This document shows, piece by piece, positions 27,232-38,713 of a stretch of 64,000 nucleotides of DNA. Source of the DNA: DASXMT01 sp963803065 (lineage in GTDB: Bacteria; Actinomycetota; Acidimicrobiia; Acidimicrobiales; RAAP-2); contig CAWDKW010000002.1 in NCBI GenBank assembly GCA_963803065.1, positions 558,001-622,000 on the forward strand, read 5' to 3'. The stretch's first letter is position 1, and each line of letters starts with the position of its first letter. Made by a program: the position numbers and the translations under genes. The notes under the pieces were generated by a model. The model was not told where the DNA came from and made no database searches. It saw only the letters and a list, made by a program, of their open reading frames with translations.

Positions 27232-27844
27232 TTCCCAGCCGTTCGGTGACCGCCGCCCGTACCCGTCCGGCGACGAGAGCGGCGTCCCCGGTTCCGTCGA
27301 CCTTGACCCATGCATCAGGATCCTCCTCGACGAGGTGCTCGTACCCGTCCCGGACCCGGCACTGGAAGGCCTCGCCCAACTCCTCGAGGCGGTCGGCCCG
27401 AGCAGGCTCCATCCGGGAGCGGGCCACATCGAGAGGCACGTCGATGAGGACGTTCACGTCGGGCGAGACACCGCCGGTGGCCCACTGGTTCAGCGCACGG
27501 AGAGCGGCGAGGTCGAGGCGGCGGCCGAAGCCCTGATAGGCCAGGGTCGACGCGGTGAAGCGATCGGTGACCACTGATATGCCCTCGGATAGGAGCGGCT
27601 CGACGACCTCGGCCGTGTGCTGGGCCCGGTCGGCCGCCATGAGCAGTGCCTCGGCCGTGGGCACCACATCGGGGAGGGCCGGGTTCAACAGCAGCTGACG
27701 GAGCGCCCCTCCCAGTTCCGTGGCCCCCGGCTCGAAGGTAAGCCGGGCATCGAGGTGGTCGGCCAGTAACGCGGCCTGGGTGGACTTGCCGCAACCGTCG
27801 ATCCCCTCGAGGGCGATCAGACGACCACGCCCCGTGTCGCTCAT
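27224..27844 (-). CDS. tmk: Thymidylate kinase
   Basis: 206 residues. Phosphorylates dTMP to dTDP. P-loop LEGIDGCGKSTQ, substrate motif TFEPGATELG (the usual REPGGT region is altered to FEPGAT), the DRF motif in VVTDRFTASTLAYQGFGR, and the lid region RMEPARADRLEELG. Starts within a 4-bp overlap with the topA stop (ATGA). Confidence 0.95.
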   Translation of the reverse strand: MSDTGRGRLIALEGIDGCGKSTQAALLADHLDARLTFEPGATELGGALRQLLLNPALPDVVPTAEALLMAADRAQHTAEVVEPLLSEGISVVTDRFTASTLAYQGFGRRLDLAALRALNQWATGGVSPDVNVLIDVPLDVARSRMEPARADRLEELGEAFQCRVRDGYEHLVEEDPDAWVKVDGTGDAALVAGRVRAAVTERLGNV

Positions 27845-30800
27845 TGCGGATCCGCAGCCGCCCCGGTGTCCGTGCTCGCCGGCCGCTTCTTGGCCGCGGC
27901 AGTTCGCTTGGCCGCCCGGGCCTTCGGGGCTGCGGCTGCCTTGTTGACCGGGGCCTTCTTCTCGGTTGCCGATTTGGTCGAGGCCGCCGCCTTGTTGGCC
28001 GGGACTGACTTCGTCCTGGCCCCTGCCGTCTTGGCCGGAGCCTTCTTTTTGGCCGGCGCCTTCTTTCTCGGGGCCTTCTTCTTCGTCGAGGGCCCCGCGG
28101 CGCGGCGCTCGGCCAGGAGCTCGGCGGCCCGCTCCACCGTCAGCTCCTCGACGTCGTCCCCCTTGCGCAGAGAGGCGTTGGTCGTCCCGTCGGTCACGTA
28201 GGGCCCGAACCGGCCGTCTTTCACCACCATTGGTGCACCGGTGTCGGGATCGGGCCCGAGGTCGCGCAGCGGGCCGGCTGCGGCCCGGCCCCGACGGGTC
28301 TTGGGCTGGGCGAAGAGAGCCAGGGCCTCGTCCACCGTGATGGTGAGGATCTGCTGCTCGCTGACCAGGCTCCGGCTGTCGTTCCCCTTCTTCACGTAGG
28401 GGCCGAACTTGCCGTTGTGGGCCACGATCTCCTCGTTGGTGGCGGGGTCGACACCGACCAGCCGCGGGATCTTCAGCAGCTCGAGGGCCTCCTCGAAGGT
28501 GATGGTGGCAGGGGACATCGAGGCGAACAGCGACGCCGTCTTCGGCTTGGGGCCGCCGTCGACGATCTCACCTAGCTGGATGTAGGGCCCGAAGCGACCG
28601 GCGCGCACCCGGACGGGGAGCCCGGTCTCGGGGTCCTCCCCCAGCACCCGGTCGGAGGAGGGTGCCGCGAGGAGGGAATCGGCCCGCTCCGGGGTCAGCT
28701 CGTCGGGGGCCAGGTCGTCGGGGATGGAGACCCGGTCCTCGCCCCGCTGCAGGTAGGGCCCGTAGCGCCCCACCCGAGCCACGATCTCCTGGCCGTCGGC
28801 CCCGGCGCCGAGGGGGATCGAGTTGATCTCCCGGGCGTCGATCTCGCCGAGGTAGGTGGCCACCTCCCGCTTGAGGCCCATGCGCTCCACCTCGGTCACG
28901 CCGCCGGAACCGCTCCCGGTGGCCGACCCGTTGCCGGTGGCCGACCCGGTCCCGGCCGTCGACCCGTTGCCGGCCGAGCCGTTCGGCGCGGCCGACCCGT
29001 TCCCCCCCGCCGACCCGTTCGGCTTCTCGTCGCCCGAGCCGAAGTAGAAGCGGGTCAGCCAGGGGAGGGACTCCTCGGCCCCCGAGGCGATGGCGTCGAG
29101 GTCGTCCTCCATCGAGGCGGTGAAGCCGTAGTCGACCAGGTCGCCGAAGTAGCGCTCGAGCAGCCCGACCACGGCGAAGGCGGTGAACGACGGCACCAGC
29201 GCAGTCCCCTTCTTCCAGACATAGCCCCGGTCGAGCACGGTGGCTATCACGCTGGCGTACGTCGAAGGGCGGCCGACGCCGAGCTCCTCCATGGCCTTGA
29301 CCAGCGACGCCTCGGTGTAGCGGGCCGGCGGCTGGGTGGCGTGGGAGCCCGCCTCGATCGACTCGGCCGAGAGGGGATCGCCCTCGGCCACCGCGGGGAG
29401 GTGCACCTCGCGGTCGGCCAGCTCGGCTTCGGGGTCGTCCTGGCCCTCCACGTAGGCCCGGAGGAACCCCGGGAACTTGATGACCGTGCCGCTGGCCGAG
29501 AACTCGGCCTCCTGGCCGGACTCGGTGGTCCCGGCCAGCCGGATCTGGGCACTGGTCCCGGTGGCGTCGGCCATCTGGGAGGCGACGGTGCGCTTCCAGA
29601 TGAGGTCGTAGAGGCGGAACTCGTCACCCGACAGCGACCTCGACGCCTCGTCCGGGGTCCGGAACGACTCCCCGGCCGGGCGGATGGCCTCGTGGGCCTC
29701 CTGGGCGTTCTTCACCTTGCGCTCGTACCGCCGCGCCTGGGCCGGGACGTAGTCGGACCCGTAGAGCGAGGCGGCCTGCGACCGGGCCGCCGTCAGGGCC
29801 TGGTCCGACAGCGTGGTCGAGTCGGTCCGCATGTAGGTGATCCACCCGCCCTCGTACAGGCGCTGGGCGATCTGCATGGTGCGTTGCGAGCTGAACCGCA
29901 GCTTGCGCCCGGCGTCCTGTTGCAGCGTGGAAGTCATGAAGGGCGCAGCCGGGGAACGCCGGAAGGGCTTCTCGGTCACCGAGGTGACGGCGAAGGGCCG
30001 GTCCTCGAGGCCGGCGGCCAGGTCGCGGGCCTCGGCCTCGTTCAGGACGACGACGCTGCCCGGCGAGGTGAGCTCACCCCGCTCGGAGAAGTCGCGGCCC
30101 GAGGCCAAAGGGGTGCCGTCGACGGCGACGAGCGAGGCCTCGAGCGAGGCCGGGGCCGTGTCGGAGGAGGGCGACGGGCCCTCGGTGGCAAACCTGCCGT
30201 CGAGCCCCCACCAGGAGGCGGAGCGGAACCGCATGCGAGCCCGTTCCCGCTCGACCACCATCCGGGTGGCCACGCTCTGGACCCGCCCGGCCGACAGGCG
30301 GGGCATGATCTTCTTCCACAGCACCGGGGAGACCTCGTAGCCGTAGAGGCGGTCGAGGATCCGCCGGGCCTCCTGGGCGTCGACCAGCCGCCGGTCGAGG
30401 TCGCGCCACTCCTCGACCGCCCGCTCGATGGCCGCCCGGGTGATCTCGTGGAAGACCATCCGCTTCACCGGCACCGTCGGGGCCAGCACCTCGAGGAGGT
30501 GCCAGGCGATGGACTCGCCCTCGCGGTCCTCGTCCGAGGCCAGGTAGACCTCGCTGGCCTGCTTCACCAGGCTCTTCAGCTTGGACACCTGGGACTTCTT
30601 GTCCGAGGAGATGACGTACAGCGGCTTGAAGCCGTTGTCGACGTCCACGCCCAGCCGGGACCACTCCTCGCCCTTGTAGGCGGCCGGGACCTCGTCGGCC
30701 CGGCGGGGCAGGTCGCGGATATGGCCGATGGACGACTCGACCACGTAGTCCGGGCCGAGGAGGCCGGCGATGGTCTTGGCCTTGGCCGGCGACTCCACGA

Positions 30801-30927
30801 TGACCAGGGGCTTCCTCCCCGTGGCCCCCCGCCGGGCGGCGGGGCGCGCCCGTGCCGGGGCGGCACCGTCGTCGGGGACGGCGGCGTCGGGGGCGGTGAG
30901 GTCGTCGGTGAGGTCGGTAGTGGCCAT
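27841..30927 (-). CDS. topA: DNA topoisomerase I
   Basis: 1028 residues. Relaxes negative supercoils by a single-strand break with a Tyr-DNA link. N-terminal TOPRIM domain (PLVIVESPAKAKTIAGLLG near residue 40, YLASDEDREGESIAWHL), then the gate domains with the active-site Tyr in GWITYMRTDSTTLS near 365. C-terminal repeats (FGPY motifs in RVGRYGPYLQ, RAGRFGPYIQ, HNGKFGPYVK, KDGRFGPYVT) replace zinc fingers, as usual in actinobacteria. A Gly/Asn/Ser-rich insert lies near residues 632-670, and a Lys/Ala-rich basic tail ends the protein. First gene of topA-tmk-holB. Confidence 0.97.
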   Translation of the reverse strand: MATTDLTDDLTAPDAAVPDDGAAPARARPAARRGATGRKPLVIVESPAKAKTIAGLLGPDYVVESSIGHIRDLPRRADEVPAAYKGEEWSRLGVDVDNGFKPLYVISSDKKSQVSKLKSLVKQASEVYLASDEDREGESIAWHLLEVLAPTVPVKRMVFHEITRAAIERAVEEWRDLDRRLVDAQEARRILDRLYGYEVSPVLWKKIMPRLSAGRVQSVATRMVVERERARMRFRSASWWGLDGRFATEGPSPSSDTAPASLEASLVAVDGTPLASGRDFSERGELTSPGSVVVLNEAEARDLAAGLEDRPFAVTSVTEKPFRRSPAAPFMTSTLQQDAGRKLRFSSQRTMQIAQRLYEGGWITYMRTDSTTLSDQALTAARSQAASLYGSDYVPAQARRYERKVKNAQEAHEAIRPAGESFRTPDEASRSLSGDEFRLYDLIWKRTVASQMADATGTSAQIRLAGTTESGQEAEFSASGTVIKFPGFLRAYVEGQDDPEAELADREVHLPAVAEGDPLSAESIEAGSHATQPPARYTEASLVKAMEELGVGRPSTYASVIATVLDRGYVWKKGTALVPSFTAFAVVGLLERYFGDLVDYGFTASMEDDLDAIASGAEESLPWLTRFYFGSGDEKPNGSAGGNGSAAPNGSAGNGSTAGTGSATGNGSATGSGSGGVTEVERMGLKREVATYLGEIDAREINSIPLGAGADGQEIVARVGRYGPYLQRGEDRVSIPDDLAPDELTPERADSLLAAPSSDRVLGEDPETGLPVRVRAGRFGPYIQLGEIVDGGPKPKTASLFASMSPATITFEEALELLKIPRLVGVDPATNEEIVAHNGKFGPYVKKGNDSRSLVSEQQILTITVDEALALFAQPKTRRGRAAAGPLRDLGPDPDTGAPMVVKDGRFGPYVTDGTTNASLRKGDDVEELTVERAAELLAERRAAGPSTKKKAPRKKAPAKKKAPAKTAGARTKSVPANKAAASTKSATEKKAPVNKAAAAPKARAAKRTAAAKKRPASTDTGAAADPQ

Positions 30928-31018
30928 GGCTGTCGCGACACAGGGTGAACGCCACGGTCTCCCGCTGTCAACCCCGGGTCCGGACGACCCGAGGTTGGCG
31001 CATGCCCGCCGGAGGGGT

Positions 31019-33388
<2,370 letters not shown>

Positions 33389-33631
33389 CGGTGTTGCTCC
33401 CTTCGGTTCCTACTCGTACTGACTGGCAGACATCGTTCCGAACGCGACCGACCAGGGCCACTTCGGGTCATGGCGGTGCACCGCACTGCGAACGACACCG
33501 GTAGCCGTCCCGCCCGGACCGGGTCTGGACGGCATGGGCCGAAGGATCGCGGTGGACCCCCTCGTGCGGGGGGCAACTTACCGATCAACCGCACGTTCGG
33601 CAAGAGTAACGCTGCTCCCCGAGCTCGGCCC

Positions 33632-36076
33632 TCAGGTGGGCAGGTCGTCCGCATCGGGCCCGGCGATCAGCTCGTAGTCGGGGTTCAAGATGGCGGGGCG
33701 ATGGCCCCAGTCCCCGACCATGCCCTCGACCAAGAGCCGGGCCCCCGGCTGGATCCCGGGGATCCGGCGCCGGCCCTGGAAGACGAGCAGCAGCTTCCCG
33801 CTGGGGTCGGCCAGCACGCACTCGAGGTTCGAGGTCCCGGCCCGAGGCTGCACCCGGACCGAGCGGATCTTCCCGGCCACCCGGACCCGCTGTCGCCATT
33901 CGGCCTCGCCGATGGGGATCGCACCCGCGGCCCGCTCGCCGAATGCGGCCTCGTCGAAGGAGGGCCTGGCCCTCTTGTCCGCCGGCTTGGGCGTTCGCCG
34001 ACCCCGGTCCTCGCCCTCGCCGCCTCGCCCCGGCCTCCGCCGACGTCGGCGGGAGAGCCACCCGCCGGTCAGCTGGAAGGGGACGACCGTGGCGGTGACG
34101 TGGGGCAACTGGCCCACCCCGGCGGCGATCCGGTCGGCGGTGCCGTCGTGGAGGAGCCGGTGCCAGCCGGCGGCGAACCCCCGACGGGGCAACAACATGG
34201 TCAGCTCGGTCTCGTTGTCGGCCACCGTCTCGGCGGCCAGCTCCAAGGTGGCCCGGGCCAGTCGCCGGTCCTCGCACTCGATCACGTCCAGCGGCAGCCG
34301 GGTCAGCCCCAACCGGCTCCACTCGGACTCCAGCGTGGCCGATACCCGATTGTCCAGGGCGAAGTGGACGGCGGACAGCTCGTCGGGGTGGAGCGTCCGC
34401 GCGTACTGGAGGGCCCGGGCCGTGGCCAGGTCGAGCCGGTCGACCAGGACGATGACCACGTGCCGGCCGAGCACGGGCATCTCCACCGCGGCCGTCACCC
34501 CCTCCTCGAGCTGGGCGGCCTCGTCGGCGTACTGACGGTGCAGCCGGAGCAGGGCGAACACACCCAGGGGCAGGATGATGACCACCACCCAGGCGCCCTC
34601 GGCGAACTTGGTGACGGCGATGATGACGAGGACCACGAGGGACAGGACCGAGGCGGTCCCGTTGATGGCCAGCCGCCGGCGCCAGTGGTCTTCACGGTGG
34701 GTGAAGTGGTACTTGGCCATGCCCGCGCCGGCCATGGTGAACCCGGTGAACACGCCGACGGCGTAGAGCGGGATCAGCTTGTCCACTTTCGCTTGCGTGG
34801 CCAACAGGACCAGGATGGACACGGCGGTGAGCACCAGGATGCCGGTGGAGAACACCAGGCGGTGACCGCGCTTGGTCAGCTGCCGGGGCAGGTACGAGTC
34901 TTCGGCGGCGAAGCTGGCCAGGAACGGAAAGCCGGTGAAGCTGGTGTTGGCCGCCAGCACCAGGATCAACATGGTGCCCGCCTGCAAGAGGACGTAGAAC
35001 ACCTTGCCTACAGCGGTCTCGCCGTACACGTACTTGGCCACCTGGGATATGACGGTGGGTGTGCCCGAGACGTACGGGACGGGGTGCGTGGCCGCGGCCA
35101 GGAGGGTCACGCCCAGCACCAACGACCCCAGGATCAGCGACATCATGACCATGGTGATGCGAGCGTTGCGGGCCTCCGGCCGCCGGAACACGCTGACCCC
35201 GTTCGAGATCGCCTCAGTGCCGGTGAGGGCCGAACCACCCGAGGCGAACGCCTTGAGCACGATGAAGACGCTGGCGCCGAGGAGGAGGCCCGACCCGGGG
35301 TGCCCGATCGGCACCGATCCGGGGTGCCCGGTGATCGAGTGCACGGCGAGAGAGCCCCTGATCTCCTTGTAGGCCCCAACGAGGATGAGGATCCCCATGT
35401 TGACCACGAAGAAGTAGGTCGGGACGGCGAACACCTTGCCCGCCTCCCGGATCCCCCGCAGGTTCCCGTAGGCGAGCAGGATGACCAGCCCGATGGCGAT
35501 CCAGGTGGTGTAGGGACTGAGCGAGGAGAAGACCGAGGTCAACGCGGCCACACCGGCCGCCACCGACACGGCCACGGTGAGGGTGTAGTCGATGAGCAGG
35601 CTGACGGCGGCGATCTGCGCGACCTTCAGGCCGAAGTTCTCCCGGGACACGACGTAGGCGCCGCCCGCCTTGGTGTAGACCCTCACGACCTCGAGGTAGG
35701 ACAGGGTGACGAAGAGGAGGACGAAGATCACCAGGAGGCTGACCGGGACCACCAGCGAGAAGGCGGCGACACCGATCACCGGCACCAAGGGCAGGAGCAT
35801 CTGCTCGGTGGCGTAGGCCGACGACGAGATGACGTCCGAGGAGAGCACGGCCAGCGCAGTAGGACGGCCGAGGCGCTCGGTGGCCTGCCGTTCCGAGGCG
35901 AGCGGTGGCCCGAGCAGTTTGTTCTTCAGCCGGTAGCGGAGCGTCTCGGGGAGGTCGACCGACTCGGGTACGTACGTCGAGGGCCGGACCGTCCGCTCCC
36001 GGCTCTTCGGGGGAGGTGACACCACGGGTAGGCCGGTGAGAGCGTCGGTGCTGCCGCCGCTGTCCCCGGCATCCAT
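33632..36076 (-). CDS. APC-superfamily permease fused to a C-terminal OB-fold domain
   Basis: 814 residues. Residues about 70-510 form roughly 12 membrane spans of the APC superfamily (SSDVISSSAYATEQML, TKAGGAYVVSRENFG, GGSALTGTEAISNGV). A soluble region (about 520-660, HVVIVLVDRLDLATARALQYAR) follows, resembling the cytosolic part of KimA-type potassium importers. After a basic linker, residues about 715-805 are an OB-fold (VRVAGKIRSVRVQPRAG, FQGRRRIPGIQPGARLLVEG, NPDYELI). In other actinobacteria a near-identical OB-fold protein is a separate gene in the same neighbourhood, so this looks like a fusion. Divergent from two TrkA-like genes 85 bp away, which suggests potassium transport. Confidence 0.85.
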   Translation of the reverse strand: MDAGDSGGSTDALTGLPVVSPPPKSRERTVRPSTYVPESVDLPETLRYRLKNKLLGPPLASERQATERLGRPTALAVLSSDVISSSAYATEQMLLPLVPVIGVAAFSLVVPVSLLVIFVLLFVTLSYLEVVRVYTKAGGAYVVSRENFGLKVAQIAAVSLLIDYTLTVAVSVAAGVAALTSVFSSLSPYTTWIAIGLVILLAYGNLRGIREAGKVFAVPTYFFVVNMGILILVGAYKEIRGSLAVHSITGHPGSVPIGHPGSGLLLGASVFIVLKAFASGGSALTGTEAISNGVSVFRRPEARNARITMVMMSLILGSLVLGVTLLAAATHPVPYVSGTPTVISQVAKYVYGETAVGKVFYVLLQAGTMLILVLAANTSFTGFPFLASFAAEDSYLPRQLTKRGHRLVFSTGILVLTAVSILVLLATQAKVDKLIPLYAVGVFTGFTMAGAGMAKYHFTHREDHWRRRLAINGTASVLSLVVLVIIAVTKFAEGAWVVVIILPLGVFALLRLHRQYADEAAQLEEGVTAAVEMPVLGRHVVIVLVDRLDLATARALQYARTLHPDELSAVHFALDNRVSATLESEWSRLGLTRLPLDVIECEDRRLARATLELAAETVADNETELTMLLPRRGFAAGWHRLLHDGTADRIAAGVGQLPHVTATVVPFQLTGGWLSRRRRRRPGRGGEGEDRGRRTPKPADKRARPSFDEAAFGERAAGAIPIGEAEWRQRVRVAGKIRSVRVQPRAGTSNLECVLADPSGKLLLVFQGRRRIPGIQPGARLLVEGMVGDWGHRPAILNPDYELIAGPDADDLPT

Positions 36077-36160
36077 TCCGTCAGTAAAACACGGGTGGCC
36101 CGACGGCCCCCACCCGGGACCGGGTTGGCCGAGTTGTCAGCGGCCCGTCCGGCGTGTTGC

Positions 36161-36928
36161 ATGGTCCGCGTGCATGTCATCGTCGTGGGCTGTGGCCGGG
36201 TGGGTTCGGGCCTGGCCATCGGGCTGATCGAAGAGGGGCACTCGGTGTCGATCATCGACCGGAATGCCAAGGCCTTCCGTCGGCTCCCGACCGAGTGGCC
36301 GGGGACGGCCATCGTCGGGTCGGGGTTCGACCGGGACGCCCTCGACCGGGCGAAGGCGGACAAGGCCGGCGCGCTGGCCGCCGTCACCAGCGGGGACAAC
36401 TCGAACATCCTGACCGCCCGGATCGCCCGGGAGACCTACGAGATCCCCAACGTCGTGGCCAGGATCTACGACCCGCGCCGGGCCCAGATCTACCTGCGCC
36501 TGGGAATTCCCACCGTGGCCACGGTGTCGTGGACCATCGACCAGGTCCGACGGCGCCTGATCCCCACGTCCAAGGGCGTGGAGTGGTCGGACACCACCGG
36601 CACGCTCTCGTTGGTGGAGCGGCCGCTGCCCGACCGGTGGGCGGGCAAGCGGCTCTCCGACATCAACACCAAGGGCGAAGTCACCCTGGTCTCGGTGACC
36701 AGGGCTGGCGTGGCCCGGTTGGACATCGACGACCTGGTGGGCCAGGACGGGGACGTCCTCCATCTGATGGTGACCAATGCCGCCCTCCGTCGTCTCGACG
36801 CCCGGGCCGAGGAGGAGTCGGGGGCGGTACACCACGGCGCCGAGGGCCGGGACGGCGCCGACGGCCGGGACACAGTCATCGCCGGCATCCCGGTCCCGGA
36901 CGCCGATCTCGAGGGGAACGGCCGATGA
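36161..36928 (+). CDS. TrkA-family potassium-uptake regulatory protein 1
   Basis: 255 residues from ATG 36161. NAD-binding RCK-N domain (VIVVGCGRVGSGLAIGLIEEGHSVSIIDRN) followed by an RCK-C domain (about 130-220) and an Ala/Gly/Asp-rich tail. Binds nucleotide and probably gates or controls a transporter at the membrane face. Its stop overlaps the start of the next TrkA gene (ATGA), and both are divergent from the APC permease, their likely partner. Confidence 0.88.
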   Translation: MVRVHVIVVGCGRVGSGLAIGLIEEGHSVSIIDRNAKAFRRLPTEWPGTAIVGSGFDRDALDRAKADKAGALAAVTSGDNSNILTARIARETYEIPNVVARIYDPRRAQIYLRLGIPTVATVSWTIDQVRRRLIPTSKGVEWSDTTGTLSLVERPLPDRWAGKRLSDINTKGEVTLVSVTRAGVARLDIDDLVGQDGDVLHLMVTNAALRRLDARAEEESGAVHHGAEGRDGADGRDTVIAGIPVPDADLEGNGR

Positions 36929-37587
36929 AGGTGGCCATCGCCGGTGCCGGCAGTGTGGGGACGGCCATCGCCAGCGACCTGCACAAGGGGGGTCACGACG
37001 TCCTGGTCATCGAGCAGGACCCCGAGCTGGTGGCCAGGCTCGAGGGTGAGCTGGCCATCACCTGGGTGGTGGCCGACGCCTGTGAGGTCAGCTCGCTCGA
37101 CGCCGCCGGCCTGTCCACGGTGGACGTGGTGGTCGCGGCCACCGGTGACGACGAGGACAACCTGGTCGTCTCGCTGCTGGCCAAGCAGGAGTTCGCCGTG
37201 CCCCGGGTGGTGGCCCGGGTCAACCACCCGAAGAACCAGTGGCTCTTCAACGAGAGCTGGGGCGTCGACGTATCGGTGTCGACGCCCCAGCTGATGACCG
37301 CCCTGGTGGAAGAAGCGGTGTCGGTGGGGTCCCTCGTCCGCCTGCTGCGGTTCGAAGGCGGCAGCGCCCACCTGGTCGAGGTGACGCTGGCCGAGGACTC
37401 GCCGGCGGCCGGCGAATCGCTGGTCGACCTGGGCATCCCCCGCGAGGCCACAGTGGTGGCCGTCGTCCGCGGGGACCGGCTGGTCGTCCCGCGCGGTGAC
37501 ACCCGACTCTCGGCCGGGGACGAGGTGCTCGTCCTGGTGACCGAAGATGCCGAGGACAGCGTCCAGCAGCTGTTGGTCGGCCACTAG
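36925..37587 (+). CDS. TrkA-family potassium-uptake regulatory protein 2
   Basis: 220 residues. RCK-N domain (KVAIAGAGSVGTAIASDLHKGGHDVLVIEQD, VVAATGDDEDNLVVSLLAKQ) then RCK-C (about 135-218, VSVGSLVRLLRFEGG, DEVLVLVTEDAE). It is more like the classical TrkA half than its neighbour. The two proteins may form a hetero-octameric ring. ATGA overlap with the first TrkA gene; the HAD gene follows after 3 bases. Confidence 0.9.
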   Translation: MKVAIAGAGSVGTAIASDLHKGGHDVLVIEQDPELVARLEGELAITWVVADACEVSSLDAAGLSTVDVVVAATGDDEDNLVVSLLAKQEFAVPRVVARVNHPKNQWLFNESWGVDVSVSTPQLMTALVEEAVSVGSLVRLLRFEGGSAHLVEVTLAEDSPAAGESLVDLGIPREATVVAVVRGDRLVVPRGDTRLSAGDEVLVLVTEDAEDSVQQLLVGH

Positions 37588-37590
37588 CCC

Positions 37591-38388
37591 GTGGAGGCGG
37601 CCTTTTTCGACCTGGACAAGACGGTCATCGCCAAGGCCTCCATCGCCGCGTTCGGCGGCCCCTTCTACCGGGGGGGCCTCATCAACCGTCGGCTCATCAT
37701 CCGGGCCCTCGTGTCCCAGTTGGTCTACCTGCATCTCGGGGCCAGCGAGCAGAAGCTGGCCCGCGTCCGGGAGTCGATGCTGACGCTGACCAAGGGGTGG
37801 GACCAGACCTTGATCCGCCAGATCGTGCGGGAGGCGCTCGAGGATACGGTGGAGCCGATCATCTACGCCGAGGCCCTCGACCTGATCGAGGAGCACCGCG
37901 CCGCCGGTCATCGCGTCTACCTGGTGTCGGCGTCCCCCGAGGAGATCGTCGAGCCGCTGGCCGAGCACCTGGGCGTCGACGGCTGCATCGCCACCCGGGC
38001 CGTGGTCGACGAGGAGGGTCGGTATGCCGGCGAGATGGACTTCTACGCCTACGGCGCCTTCAAGGCCGATGCCATGCGCTCGCTGGCCGAGGCCGAAGGA
38101 CTGGACCTCTCCGAGTCGTTCGCCTACTCGGACTCCTACACCGACCTCCCCATGCTCGAGGCGGTGGGCCACCCGGTGGTGGTCAACCCCGACCGGGTGC
38201 TGGCCAAGGTGGCCAAGGAGCGGGAATGGGAGGTGCGGCAGTTCACCAAGCCGGTACGGCTACGGGACCGGGTGAGCGTGCCCAGCCTGCCGGCCACGGC
38301 CATGGTGGCCGGCATCACGGTGGCGACCAGTGCCGCCGGCCTGGTGGCGTGGCGGTTGGCCCGCGGCCGCTTGCGGGCACACGCCTGA
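37591..38388 (+). CDS. HAD-IB family phosphatase (SerB-like subfamily)
   Basis: 265 residues, GTG start 3 bases after the second TrkA gene. HAD motif I is FFDLDKTVIAK (Asp7 nucleophile, Asp9), motif II VYLVSAS, motif III Lys in AFKADAM, and motif IV YSDSYTDLPMLEAVG. The C-terminus (about 230-255) is hydrophobic (AMVAGITVATSAAGLVAWRL), so it may be membrane-anchored. The substrate is unknown; phosphoserine, lysophosphatidate or similar small phosphomonoesters are typical. Confidence 0.9.
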   Translation: MEAAFFDLDKTVIAKASIAAFGGPFYRGGLINRRLIIRALVSQLVYLHLGASEQKLARVRESMLTLTKGWDQTLIRQIVREALEDTVEPIIYAEALDLIEEHRAAGHRVYLVSASPEEIVEPLAEHLGVDGCIATRAVVDEEGRYAGEMDFYAYGAFKADAMRSLAEAEGLDLSESFAYSDSYTDLPMLEAVGHPVVVNPDRVLAKVAKEREWEVRQFTKPVRLRDRVSVPSLPATAMVAGITVATSAAGLVAWRLARGRLRAHA

Positions 38389-38585
38389 CGGTCCTCCGGG
38401 CTCACGCCCGATGCCAACGGCGGCGGGTCCGCAACCCAGTGAAGGGCTCGCCGGACGCGACCGCACTTGCTGCGCCCGCAGCAGGCGGGACAGGAGGTAG
38501 TGCGTCAGCGGGCAGGGCGCGGCGCCGCAGCGAGGCGGGACCGGGGCGATCTGGGCCGGCGCGCCTCAGGCGAGCCGGGCTTGGC
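38389..38585. other. Intergenic region after the HAD gene
   Basis: About 200 bases between the HAD stop and the end of the small peptide ORF. GC-rich, with no clear hairpin or gene. Confidence 0.4.
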
Positions 38586-38660
38586 TCAGGAAGGACGGAG
38601 TCGCTTGGCGGCGACGACGCCCAACGCAACGAGGATGGCGAGGATCAGCAGCTTCTTCAT
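38586..38660 (-). CDS. 24-residue membrane peptide (DLW-39-like)
   Basis: ATG at 38660 gives a 24-residue peptide starting MKKLLILAILVALGVVAAKR and ending LRPS. It is a single hydrophobic span with Lys/Arg at both ends, like the tiny actinobacterial proteins annotated as DLW-39 family. A TATACG hexamer lies about 10 bases upstream, so the mRNA could be leaderless. Too short for normal gene callers. Evidence is composition and resemblance only. Confidence 0.45.
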   Translation of the reverse strand: MKKLLILAILVALGVVAAKRLRPS

Positions 38661-38713
38661 GATCGGGGATCGTATACGCTCCGCCGCCGTCGCGCCCATG
38701 TGACGCCGGCGGT

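Noticed and set aside
38389..38660. Plus-strand continuation of the HAD protein
   Set aside because: The HAD gene stops at 38388 with no frame reason for readthrough; downstream plus-strand ORFs have no similarity.
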